Assembly: GCF_030272615.1 (NCBI RefSeq)
Contig: NC_081405.1
Coordinates: 606,830,677 to 606,894,676, forward strand
Source: Cryptomeria japonica
Lineage: Eukaryota; Streptophyta; Pinopsida; Cupressales; Cupressaceae
Direction: 5' to 3'
Length of the DNA stretch: 64,000 nucleotides
The notes beneath the pieces are model-generated. The model was not told where the DNA came from, did not search any database, and was given only the letters and a program-made list of their open reading frames with translations. Positions 36,030 to 47,902 of the stretch are shown here, one piece after another. Positions within the stretch are counted from its first letter, which is position 1, and each line of letters begins with the position of its first letter. The position numbers were made by a program, and so were the translations under genes.

Positions 36030-38500
36030 TAATTGAAAATGGAAAGACGAGGTCATTCACGAAATGCACAAGGATATGAAGATGTGACAACCCAAGCAAG
36101 GAAATATCACACCACTTGGAAAGCTAAAAACATAGGTCTGTCTATTGGATTCATTCATTAAAGAAGTGATGTTGGTACTTCCAATGCAAATAGTATATTT
36201 GTTGAATTGAAAGATCAATACCCATATACCTACAAATGATTGAAGTGATAAAATGATTAGAATTGGTACAAGGCATCTTAGACATGAGTATTGCATAAAT
36301 AAAATAAATCTAAATATAAGATATAGTGATATGTCCCATGAGTTGCATACTAGAGGCATGAACCTACCCAAACCTCTATATGTGAGAACTATAGGAGTGA
36401 GTTTACACCACAACTCCCCTATGTCGTGACACATAAATTATCAAGAGAAAGACCCTACCTTCCATGATGTTAATGTAGTTGCATTATCAAAATCTAAATG
36501 TAGGGGAAAAAATGATTATATAAACTTGCTTGACCAAATCAAATTAAGGTAAAATGAAATCTTAGCTAAGATTGAATTGTAGCAAGCCCCAATTGCCCAA
36601 AATTCTCGATAGCTAAATTAAAATGGGAACAATTCTCAATGTATTCCAAATCAATAGATACCTAATCAACAATGCAACTAGTAGTACAATGTCAAATAAA
36701 ACATGGGAGTTCCCCCTTTAAAGACAATCTCAAAGGTTCATACCACCAAGAAAACCATTAGGCATGGCTAGATTTAAACAACTAGAATTTTACGACATTC
36801 CAAATTATTCTAGTCTAATACCAAATAAGATTAAAGGAAAAGTGTCAAAATTCTAGAACAAAAATGTTGTCACTAAAGAAGAGCATCTTAGATGCTTCAT
36901 CAATGTCGGTGATGAGTGTGAACTTAAAGATAAAGATGTCATGATGAAATTCTTTGAGCCATCATTGAAAGAAAGTTCTAAAAAATGGTATAAAGGCTTT
37001 TTAGACAATAGAATAGATTCATGAGATGAATTTGTGAGGATCTCCATATTGCAATATGGAATGAGCATCAATCCCAATTTTGCAATCCATAAGCTAGCTA
37101 ATAATATAAAAAGGCCTAAATGAGAATATTATTGACTTCAATAATAGGTTTGTAATGATAATGAGGAAAGTGTCTCCCCTTTGGAGTCCATATGAATCAA
37201 TGTGTTTATGTATATGTAATATTTAATGCAAAACTAGGATATTGCTTTTGCGGTAAGAACCCTCAAACATTAAGACGATCAACATAGATAGCAATATGAG
37301 AGCACTTGGTAAATATGTTAAGAGAGTTCATGTTAAGATCTTAAAACTTAAAAAAGTACTTCAAGCAAGACCATCACAACTGAAGATAAACTTAACAAGA
37401 ATGAAATTGTAATCTAGAAAATTTATGAAATTTAAATGTACACAATTTCATCCAAAAACTCTTTTAAATCTATCTTATAGGCTGTAGAAATCATATGTTG
37501 ACCACTGGTACTAAAAAATGTTTATTCTTTGATGTTCAAGTGGGAAGCTTTTTAACAAAGCATTTGACAAAAGCATACAAGAAAATAGGTCGTAATGCAA
37601 ACTTTTCATGTGCATTTGGAGAGTACAAGACAAAAGTTAAAATTCAATGTATGATAACATTAACCCTACTATGGTCAAAGTGATGTGTGGCAATAGGTTA
37701 AGCAAATAGGTGGTAATGCAAACTTTTCATCTGCATTTGGAGAGTACACGACAAAAGTTAAAATTCAATGTATGATAACATTAACCTTACCATGGTCAAA
37801 GTGATGTATGGCAATTGGTTTGGCCATAAATTCAAATCAATGTTTATTTGTGTAGGTTAGATCCTAAACAATAATATATGGATGTTTAAAGCCAGCATTA
37901 ATGAACTAGTGAGTCATTGCAAGTGAGACTTTGAATAAATAATATTCGCAAAATGAAATCTATAAACCTAGAAGAATCTATTAAAGACAATTTGAGAATT
38001 CAATAAAGAGTTTGATGAGGCCTTTCTTTATAATTTTAGTCAAGGTGGAAGCCAAATTGGAATGTAAGCCTTATAAATGGACAAATAGACACAAAGAAAC
38101 AATCTAATTTGTTGAGTTATTTTGATGTATAATTGAAACAATTAGAGAAGCTTATATTGTAAGTTCTAGTGCATTAATTGGGAGAACATATGAAGGCATG
38201 TATAGTTGTATAGTGACATTCAAACTAAAAATGACCAGAAAACCTAGGTCAATTTTTTATATCTAATAATTTATTGATGCAACTAAGTGTAGGTTAATAA
38301 GAAAAGGAAAATCTTAGTCATTTGATGTGTATATGAGTACAATGTTCTCATTGGACTTGGATGGTTATATCTTATTAGATGATGGAGTTTGCTACATGGA
38401 CATGATGAAAAAGAGTCTAGATGATTTGTTGGTTCACTTAAGGTTTTCCTATAACCAATGGAGATGCCACCCCATTAAATAATTGACCATTTCAAATATA
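36030..38500 (+). mobile_element. Ty3/gypsy gag region fossil
   Basis: A gag start-like MERRGHSRNAQGYEDV at about 36040 and a typical gag capsid segment at about 36750-37180 (MARFKQLEFYDIPNYSS, FINVGDECELKDKDVMMKFF, SLKESSKKWYKGF) identify the family. Sequence beyond 37400 is hard to place. The copy is old and broken in many places. Confidence 0.6.
37583..37824. repeat. 121-bp tandem duplication
   Basis: Two adjacent copies (37583-37703 and 37704-37824) share GTAATGCAAACTTTTCAT.TG, GCATTTGGAGAGTACA and TATGATAACATTAACC with few mismatches. The event happened inside the gypsy fossil after its decay began. Confidence 0.9.
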
Positions 38501-38862
38501 ATCGCTTTAGCATGTAGCATTGCCTAATGTGTGACCCTATATCAATATTAAACACAATTATTCCAAAATAGACATGCAAATTAATTTGATTCTCTAAAGC
38601 ACACATATTTGAAAGCTCAAAAACATTATGAAAGTGAGTAGTTAGAAAATATTATTTTTGAGTATTAGTAATTATTATGTTGTTTAAAACAATTAGGATG
38701 GGGCAATTGATGATAGAAAAAGTAACATTTTAAATCAATGAGAGATGATTAGATTTAACAATTATGCATTTTAAATGAAGATTGGCCTATTTTTTGAAGT
38801 CATTATAACACTATTAATTGTCAATACATATTATTTAGAAGAATCTCATTTGAAAATTGTAT

Positions 38863-40130
38863 TGTAATGCCCGCCAAGAATACCCTACAGAAACTAACTA
38901 GCTATCTAGAAAACTAGAGATTTTTTTTTTAGATGGTTGCAACAACACATAAAGTTTAAATTAAATACTTACATTTAATTAATATGATTACATAATCTTA
39001 AGTGCACCGGCGTAATCAACTTAAATAATATTTAAATTTCTTTCCCTAGGGTAACTTAATGACATTACTTAGATACAACATAAGTAAACACATGTGCAAC
39101 ATTAGTTAGCATTGATACATGATTTTCCCCTACTTAAGCTAATATTCATTGCATTGAATAGAACATAGGAAAGTAACCATTTAACCCATTGAATACTTAA
39201 TCATGAACTATATCATATTTAACACTTCTAACACATTAAGTCCATTTTCATATCCAATTATCAAATGTTCCTAAGCTAATGATCCTAATATACAAGATTG
39301 TCCATACATCCCTAAAATATAGTCGATGCCTTTTTGTATAAAAGAATTCACATAAATCATCATTACATTACATACAAGAACCAAAACACAAGGCAAAGGT
39401 TCAATCAAAAAATACAAACTCACTAGAGGCTTCTACAAAAAACAGAGGTTGAGGCCCTAGGAAACACATAGGGAAGAGTGTCATCATATGCAATTAACAT
39501 GGGTTTTCTTGGTAGTCTGACCCTCTCCAAACTCCAAACCCTGGCACCCATTTGATGCACATGTGAAACCAAACAATCCTTCCATGGAGGCAAGGAAGTC
39601 AATCTATCATACAAGCCTTCCCAATCTCATCAAGAGCCTAAACAAGCACTCCAAGTCATGAGATCTTGTCATTTGCCTACATGACCACACGAGGCATGAC
39701 TAGGGAACCAACAATTATCTTATTAATGTGTGTTCAACCCAACCCAATTCATTTCATTTAATGTTATCACTTGATTAACCAACTCTCAATGAGATTCCCT
39801 AGTAGCCACTTGAGGGCCCCGACACTCGCTTGAGAGCCACTCCTACTAATATGCTCTTTCAAACTAGGGTACAACGAGAAGACCGCAACAATGTCATAAC
39901 ATCCATGGTTTGCATAACAAATTATCACAACCACATCTTATAAGAAAAGACCTCATAATTCCACATAAAAATTATCAAGAATGCAAGACCAATAATCCCA
40001 AATTACATGCATAAGGAGGATGAAATAACACATAAATTCCTCAAATTTAATCAATTAGCTTCTAAAAAAGTCATTCCAGAAAATAAAAGACTCCCAAACA
40101 AGCCTCTGGTTTATCCTAAACTGACATGAA
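38863..40130 (-). repeat. LTR-like block starting TGTAATGCCCGCC
   Basis: TGTAATGCCCGCCAAGAA at 38863 is the same LTR-edge sequence as at 43275, followed by loosely similar DNA (ACCCTA.AGAA, AACTA). No primer site adjoins this copy, so it may be a 3' or solo LTR. Its right end could not be fixed. The rest of the stretch to about 40130 is AT-rich with no gene. Confidence 0.4.
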
Positions 40131-40179
40131 ACTCAAAAACTAAGCTAGAAATACAAGACTATGAATTAACGCTTTTGAC

Positions 40180-40435
40180 AAATCTTTTAACACATATATA
40201 ACATAGAGCAATGCATATATAACACATAACAATGCATAAATAACCCACAACAACACATAAATAACATAGAACAACACATCGATTACATAGAAAAATGCAT
40301 AAATAACACATAATAGCGAATATATAACACAGAACAGTGCATCAATTACACAGGATAACACATAAATAACACATAACAATGCATATATAACACAAAACAA
40401 CACATCAATTACACAAAGTCGTGCATCAATTACTC
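40180..40435. repeat. 21-bp minisatellite, about 11 units
   Basis: Units close to AACACATAAATAACACAGAAC alternate with variants such as AACACATCAATTACACA. The unit is a multiple of three, so the minus strand stays open for 87 codons as a seven-residue repeat of the type ALLCVIY. I treat the open frame as a by-product of the repeat. Confidence 0.85.
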
Positions 40436-41284
40436 TGGGTACAAAATCTGACTCTTACCCAAACGAAACAGTGGTAATTTCCTATCTAAAAACATATTCA
40501 ACAAACTCTATGACCAAAACTTAATCCACAAATGTATAATCAACAAACAATATCAAGTAATACGAAAACATTTTATATCCAAATAAACAAAACAATAACC
40601 AATTTTTTTTTTTCAAAACTTCAAAGGCAACTTGCAAACACACAACAAATAATCTTTTCTCATTTTGAAGAAAAAGTTCAAAACAAAAGAGGATCAAGGG
40701 ATCCACCAACCTAGACAAACGTAGAATTTGAACCAAAAACTTGAAAGAAAGATGTATCCACGCGATCACCTCTTCACACAACAAGCAACACACAACAACT
40801 AGCTTTCTCCAACACAAACACAACAACAAAAAACTCCAAGAAGCTCCTTCAACCACGCTAAAAAATGCACAAAAAACTTATACAAAAATCCAAGAGAAAC
40901 ATTCTATAAATCCAAAACTGCAGACCTTCAACACATCAATCCACCATCTCCCATTTTCGAAAACCTAAGCAACCAAAAACCCTTCCCATGAAGATTCTCT
41001 CCAAAACTTCAAAAAACTTCTTAAAACTAAAAATCTTTGAAAATCAAATACCATCCCTTTCCTAAAACACTGAAGAATAAAAATAGGAACTAGAAATCTT
41101 AAATCCTTACTCAAACGTGAGATCTATACAAACAATCTTTTTCTTACATACATGATCACATAAATAAACACTCAAAAGTTCTATTTAGTACAAATACATC
41201 ATTGGTTAATGTATGCCGAAAATGTGGGATCAACCTAGAAGAGGAGAAAACAATTCAAACACGCCAATGAAGCATTGCATTAGA
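40436..41284. other. A/C-rich noncoding DNA
   Basis: The plus strand is poor in G, with repeated CAAAA, AAAACTTC and CACAACA words. No gene is recognised. Confidence 0.4.
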
Positions 41285-42672
41285 TGTTAGAAATCAAAAC
41301 GCAAATAAATTAAAAACACTAAAATCACCTCATTGTCCTCTATCTCTAAAGATCTCTAAGATTCAAGGTGGCCATCACTTGGAAGAGCACTTGATCCTCA
41401 AGATGACCACCTAGAGAACGGGTTTTAATTGATTCTACGATCAAAATGGATGCAACTATGATCCTAGTGAATGATCTAGATATGAAACTAGATAATGATA
41501 TGGTGCAAGATATTGATATGAAGCTAAACTAATATGAAAATGATACTAAGATGAAGCTAACATGATATGAGATTAACATGATATATCTAAGATTATAATG
41601 CTATCAAAATGATCTAAAATGTTATTTTATCAAAGAGAGATAATATGCTTAATGTTATGAGACTATAATGTAGATGCATAAAAGTTTGATATGGAGAATG
41701 AAGAATGAGAGCTCTATTTATATGGAAAATAGGGCAATGGAGGGTTGAGATTGAATAATCTCAACAAGGGCTAGGATTGAAAGTTGTCAATCCATATAAA
41801 GAATTCCATCCAATCCCAAGTTGACAAATGTCGCCTTGAGATTGCTTGAGAGGAGATGCAAGAGAGATTAAATGCCCGAGGAGACATGGTGGTTACCTTA
41901 GGAGGTAAGGTTGTGGTTGGGTTAATGGATAATCAATGGATAAAGCTTTTACCCAAGGGGTAAACTCTTGTGCAAGGGTTAATAGGATAACTAGGGTCAA
42001 AGTCATGAGTGCTTGATGAGACCCTTGAGTTAGATGAGGGTTAAGTTAAAGAGAAAGTCTCTAACCATGAGGGGAGCTTGGATTAACCATTAATGGTTTG
42101 GAAGACTTTGGGGACAAATTTGTAAGAGTCCTTCCAAATTTGGGGAACTCAACAAGTTAACTTGTTGAAGAGATAAAGTCTTAAATGCATTTAGAAGACT
42201 TTCTTCCAAACTTGAGAAGTGACCTCCTAAAATTTAGAGAAACGACATGATTAAGAGATTAGACATGATTAGGATGGGATTAGGAGGTTTCTAGAAGGAT
42301 AATTAGGAGGCAAGTGGGAGATGTAGGATTTTGCAAGTGGGGGGATTTTCAAATAAATTTAGATTTATTTAAATGCAAAAGGGGTTTTAATTAAATGTAG
42401 ATTTAATTAAAATGGCTTGAGGGGGGATTTTAAGTAAATGTGAATTTAATTAAAATGGCTAGAGGGGGGATTTAATTAAATGCGAATTTAATTAAATGGC
42501 TTAGATAGAAAAATGGGAATATCAATCAAATCTTTAATTTCATTAATAGGCTAATTAGAAGAATAGGGATATTAATTAAAACTTAATTAAATTAATTGAA
42601 AGAATTAGGGATAATTAAATGAATAGAATTTACTTAATTTGTTGTGCAACTTTTAGGTGTCTACGGTTAACA
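41285..42672 (-). repeat. LTR-like block, TGTTAG to TTAACA
   Basis: The ends TGTTA and TAACA mirror each other. On the minus strand a TATAAATAGAGC promoter-like site lies near 41712, and the right third holds G-rich tandem repeats. No primer site or target duplication was seen, so this is a tentative solo LTR. Confidence 0.35.
42338..42504. repeat. 42-44 bp tandem repeat, four units
   Basis: Each unit joins a GGGG(GG)ATTTTAA head to AAATG.GAATTTAATTAAA and ATGGCT(T/A)GA. The TTAATTAA cores are self-complementary. Unit 1 is the most diverged. Confidence 0.8.
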
Positions 42673-43260
42673 TCCTTATATTTCATATCAAGATGGGAGA
42701 AGATGGGGAAAGAAAAGATATCATTCAACTACTATATATATTTATACATTACATGCAAGTTCTTCACATACACATCATGATCTATACTAAGTCATATTCA
42801 TATGTAGAACACAAACACTTCATCTTACTATTCATAAGAAATGCAATGCATCACTCCAACATAATAAGCTAGTCATTTGAACAAAGCATTAGTTAAGGGA
42901 ATACACGCAGTTTTCTCCTAATCTATAACATGATCATTTGCATACTTAAAACAACCTTTAACATTTGAGTAAGCACTAATAATTACAAGGAAAACCAAGG
43001 CCGCATAGAATCATATAAACATTGCTTGCATCAAGGAGATGCACAAGAAATAAATACACATATTGCACACAATTATGATTTTCAAAAAGAATGAGAGAGG
43101 GAGAGCACAAACAGATGCATCTAAAATCTCCAAGGTCCTAAGGACCCTTTTCCAAACATAAATCTCGAAGGACACACACAAGACAAAGAGAACACTATAG
43201 CACACCACACAAGACTAAGAGCAACAACCTTAACCAGAGATCCCAATGTTTACAACACGA

Positions 43261-43600
43261 GCTTTGATACCAAATGTAATGCCCGCCAAGAAAACCCTAG
43301 AGAACTAAGCCAACTAATAGTCTAATCGAACATTTTAAAAGGAAAGAAGATAAGTAACAATACATTTAACTAAAAGGATCACATCCTCTTAAATAGTGAA
43401 TAATCATGAAGCTAATCACAAACCTAACTTCAATAATTAATCCATAGAATCAACATCATCATAGTAATCAAAATGAATCCACTAATATTAAAGAGAATAT
43501 CAATATAAGGAGTGAAACAAGAAGCAAGGAGTATCAAGAACACAAACAAGTCCATAAGTATCTAACACATCCTATCATAAAGGATAAATCAGGGAAGGGC
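43261..43600 (-). repeat. LTR start with primer-binding site
   Basis: TGTAATGCCCGCCAAGAA at 43275 is preceded by GCTTTGATACCA (43261-43272), the complement of TGGTATCAAAGC, a close match to the plant initiator-Met-tRNA primer site. This marks the 5' LTR of a minus-strand LTR element of the same family as 38863. The stretch 42700-43260 would be its leader. The LTR runs into a LINE fragment near 43600. Confidence 0.55.
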
Positions 43601-44625
43601 ACTACATGTATATTGGTTTTTATTAAATAAGCAAGAAACAAGGTTCTCAATCTTTTACAAAGACTGCCAAAGGTTGAGCAAAACAAACCCAAGCTAGCCA
43701 AAAACAACAAAGAAAAAGCATGACCAAAAGAAAGATGTACAACTACAGCCAAGCTGCTAAAACAACAACAAAGAATTGGGACCTCCCAAGGTCCCAATGC
43801 ATTGGTCTTTTGCCCAACACTCGAGTATGAGTTTGGGAGAGGAAATTAGGAAGATCTTTATTCCTTCCTCTTACAATAGTCCAAGAAACATTATCTTCTA
43901 AATTCTTTGCACAAGGGGAAGAAGGGGGATTCCCCCATAAAGAGCCTATCAACATGCGAAGAGAGTGCTAAAGAACATTAAGGTGAAGGGTAACCTTCCA
44001 CTACAATAATAGCTACAGGCTAATCCGAAGTGGTGGGCAAGATGGGCTATGAGGTTGGGGCAAGAATTTCCCAATTAAGTCTGAAGAACACGATAGAGCC
44101 ACACCAGGATCTAAGGACTCATCATCATCTTGCAAGTATGGAGGATTGGGAGCATGAACAATCAAGTGATCCTCATTAGCATTCCTCCACCAAGTAGCAA
44201 CGCCCTTATGACATGAGAGAGGGAATTTGTACCCAAATGGCTGAAGGCATGGCAATAGTGGCATTTGGCATCTAAATGGGAGACCCTTATAATCAAGAGG
44301 TTCAGTCCAAGAACTATCCCTGACCATCAAAACCAAATCCTTAAAAAGTGGCTTGGAGATGTTGAGGTCCACCAGAATACAAGCAAAAGTAAAGTGCCCC
44401 ATGTAGGATGTAGAATAACCTTCAAGAAGTAACAAATGGAGTTGGCTATAGCCTCATAACATGAAACCTCCCAAAACTAGAGGGGGGGGGGTTCGAAAAT
44501 CTAAACCAATGCAAATTTAGAGGCTTAATTAGAGGATTAAAGGAAGTTGACCAAGGCTTAATAGAGAGAATGCTCTTCCCACACCCATAACTTACCCAAC
44601 ACCAATTTTTGTCCTAAAAAATGCA
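43601..44625 (-). mobile_element. Internally deleted L1 LINE: ORF1 remnant joined to 3' end
   Basis: Reading down the minus strand, a DUF4283-like region (SIKPWSTSFNPLIKPLNLHW, FACILVDLNISKPLFKDL) is followed by a decayed zinc-knuckle segment (WTEPLDYKGLPFRCQ) and HKGVATWWRNANEDH, an ORF1 linker (NVSWTIVRGRNKDLP), and then GTTTCTTGCTTATTTAATAAAAACC, which resembles a plant LINE 3' end. Endonuclease and reverse transcriptase are absent. ORF1 is in several frames. The copy is either an internally deleted, non-autonomous LINE or a chance deletion; no target duplication was found. Confidence 0.6.
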
Positions 44626-45640
44626 GAGGAATGAAAAAAAAATTCACACGGGAAAAGCTCAATCACTCCCACACCAAGAAGACTCCAGGAAACAATCTAA
44701 GTTGATGCAATTGCAACAAGTTGAAGTAACTTGATTAAAACTTGAATAGTGAAATGAGGTGAGTAATATAATTGATTTGAAATAAATGCAAAGATACTTA
44801 TGGAAAAAACCTTTTTCAATGTGGTTTGCTAACAATAGAGAGAGTGGCTCAAAATTTTGGTAGACATGTTTAATCTTTGGACACAAATTTTGCAATTGAG
44901 TAATCAAATTCTAGAGAAAAACATAAACTAAGAATTATTTAAAAAGATGAGTAAGACGGTCAAAACAAGCCATGATTTCATACACTTTGATGTTTTTAAA
45001 TTACTGAAATGAAAATTAAATAATCATGTGGTAAGACAACTTAACATATAGGAATATGGTTAATGATATGAATTTACATGTAAAGCTACTCATCCCACTT
45101 GCAAAAGAGCCAAACCGGGTATTAAATATATCCATATAATAGCCATTTTCCTGACCATTCATAAAACCAGCAGTACGGTCAATTTATTTGTTTTACAGTT
45201 AAACAACAGAGTAAGTTGATGAAATATAGGCTAGTATCATGAATGAGGACTCAAAATTATCATGATGTATTGTTTGTTGCATAATAAATCGTGTCCTTGC
45301 ATAAGCAATAAAATTATTGTTTTGGAATGTATCTTCTAGAATCCCTGCAAACCTAAGCATGGCTCATTCTAATGTTTTTTAATTTAGCATATTTTTCTTA
45401 ATCTATTTCGAAAAATCTAATTGATTATTGCATTCTTTTGGGTGGCATTTTCATTATTTTTCTCAGCATAAAATAAACATAATTAATAGCATATAACAAG
45501 AAGCATAATCTAGAGCAATTTGTATGGTTCCAAAGTGATTATCTATGATTAATCTCAAAAATAGTGCAAAGGCCAAAAAACAACCAGGCACCTAATGTTT
45601 CTATGCATTTTAGAAGCCAAATGCAGAAAAGGACATTGTT
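44626..45640. other. No recognised feature
   Basis: This AT-rich sequence lies between the LINE remnant and the laccase fragment. Neither coding nor repeat signal was recognised. Confidence 0.4.
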
Positions 45641-45649
45641 GGACACATG

Positions 45650-46235
45650 GGATCCAGCTTTTATGTGTTCTTCTGTATCTGTGGCCAGCTGGGCTCATCT
45701 CCAACAGCATGCAAGCTGATCACCCAGATAAAATTGGGCAAGTCTCTGGACTCATTGTAGTTATCAAATAGCTGGCCCACAAGAAATAAATTATAACTGT
45801 GCAGATCAAGGGATGCCTCTCGATCCCTATAATGCTTTTATCCTGCAGTACTATCTGCATAGTGGAATTGAATTCGATAACCTTCATCCTAGTCCCTTTC
45901 ATCGCAGAAGTATCGTTCGCAATGTAATTTAAAGCAAAGGGCAAATTAGAGAGAAAATTGGTCTTATATGTCCCCTTAATCCAACCAAAGTAATGTGATT
46001 GAAAAAGAGTAGTGGGCATGACAAAAATGATATAGTGTTGATGGAAACTTTGAATGTGGTATTGTTGGGGCATATGCAGGTTTCGCTTTTAGGGCATGGA
46101 TTTTGTCCCAGGGCTATTGTGAATAAGATTTTCACTCAGGTCTGACGAACTGTTGCAGGACACTGCATTTGCCAGGCTTTTTATCTTCAGGGAAAGGACA
46201 TCCATCAAAGTATAAAGCATAGAGGATTAAAATAG
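45650..46235 (-). pseudogene. Laccase (multicopper oxidase) pseudogene fragment
   Basis: Laccases are secreted copper enzymes that oxidise monolignols. The minus strand shows the large internal laccase exon in pieces: SLANA near 46200, [17 protein letters not shown] near 46120, [15 protein letters not shown] near 46060, [12 protein letters not shown] and [20 protein letters not shown] near 45950-46010, then MKVIEFNSTMQIVLQDKSII and IERHP near 45810, and LHSYNLFLVGQLFDNYNES near 45770. The order matches the family. At least two frame changes and a stop break it; one falls in the copper-ligand HPLHLH motif, where a base appears missing (CCCTTGATCTGCAC). The N-terminal HWHG copper motifs and the final exon are not found, so it is a decayed fragment. 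Confidence 0.8.
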
Positions 46236-47902
46236 CAGAGTTCGAAGAGATTATCTGGCATGTTTTTTACCTAAAAACCCTATCAGAATTGAATCTGCCC
46301 ATCTTCTGAGTGTAGGCAAAATATGCCGTCTCCTGGGCCTCTGCTCTGAGATGCTAAACTTGTGACACCTCTCAGACATGATAACAGTGTTTGGTCTGCC
46401 AGTTTTCTGGCAAGCAGTCATCCTGCCATGGCCAACAAAAATGCGCAATAAAGAAGAAAAAATGTGTTTGCATATTGTCTAAACTGAGGCTTCGTTATGT
46501 AGCAACTCATAAAAACAGTAATTTAAGACAAACACTCTAGAACAGCACGAAAGAAGAATCAGCAGGTTACAGTAGACAGCTGTACAGAGTGAAGAATTCA
46601 TATGATTTCATTCAATGATGAAAATCATATCAAATTGTCTCCGCATGCTCATAAACCATATTGTATTTTTCAATGACCTCCATAGCATAGACTTGTTTAG
46701 AAGTGGTTGAAACTTGTTTACCGGCGGGTCAGCATATGAGACAATTTGCCAGGTGAAAGCTCACACAAAATATGACCCATCGGCCCATCATAATTTACTC
46801 TCCTGTCAAATGTAGTATAAGCCAATGTAGTATAAGCCAAAGATAAAGAGATAGTGGCACAGATGGCATCAAGGTAAGGCACACTGTAGTCCAATTCAAA
46901 GGGGCTATAGCTGAAATGGATTCAAGGCAAGAAAACTAGAAGGTGCAAACAACAATAATTATTAACCCATTTTGGGTTTGCTGTTCCAATCATATTAACC
47001 TTGCCGAAAACAACAATAATTCAAAACTTTCCGTGAGGTGGCCCTTTTAATCTTAATCAGCAACCATGATTATGAGTTGAAACCGAAATCAATAAAATTT
47101 GCTTTTTCTTCCAACAAATCATTTTAAAACAATACTCAAACATAGCAAGCTTGTAGTTCTACAAAGCAATAGACTTTGTTTTAACTGCTTCTAACCTTAA
47201 GACTCCTACACAAAAACACTTGTGGATAGTTTGATATGGTTCACCAAGTGGGAGGTAGAGTTTCTCACCAGCACCATATGAGATAAAAAGTAGTAAATAG
47301 ACAAATGATTCAAGAAAATATCGGGTGGATAGTTTGATATGGGTTGTTTATCCCAATCCATTTGTTTTGCTTAAATTCAAAATATTTGATGAATAGAAGA
47401 TCTGTGAAATTCCGATTGGTACCAATATAAGATACAATAGTAACGAGTTCAATTGGCTTAGTTGATTGATCTAGACATGAAGACCATCATGGTTGCATAC
47501 ATTACGAGTTTTTGAAACCATTTTAATACCATCCAAAATTGAAAAAGTATTCCCTCGAAAAACTATTTAAACCTCTTCAGCCACAAAATTTTGGTAAGCA
47601 ACTATATATTAAGATTGTACATTCTGCATTGCATACAATGCCAAATTGTTGCCCAAATCAAACTCAATGCTTCAAACACCAGTAATTCCTCTGTAGATGA
47701 GCAGCCCTTTTGGTGTAATGTACAAAGAGATATTCTCAATTTCTTGAACCTCATCCAATCCATTCCACATTTTCGGTGACGTAACAAGGACTGAGACAGA
47801 TGGTGATTGAAAATAATTTGTGAACATAAAGAAAATGAATGTGGAGACTCCCAAGATTTTGATGAATAATCAAAACCCTTTCCCCATAAAACTATATTTA
47901 CT
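46236..47902. other. Noncoding; includes 3' flank of the sterol gene
   Basis: No gene is recognised at 46250-47580; open frames near 46251-46448 do not match laccase exons. A small duplication (TGTAGTATAAGCCAA twice) lies at about 46809-46840. 47600-47902 should hold the 3' UTR of the sterol 3beta-HSD/D gene. Confidence 0.4.

Noticed and set aside
36057-36434. 125-codon minus-strand ORF
   Set aside because: It lies opposite a gypsy gag remnant on the plus strand and has no family match; most likely a chance frame.
40140-40403. 87-codon minus-strand ORF with hydrophobic heptads
   Set aside because: The frame is produced by a 21-bp minisatellite and has no flanking gene signals.
46251-46448. 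Possible additional laccase exon on the minus strand
   Set aside because: The translation lacks the copper motifs or any laccase signature; adjacency alone is not enough.
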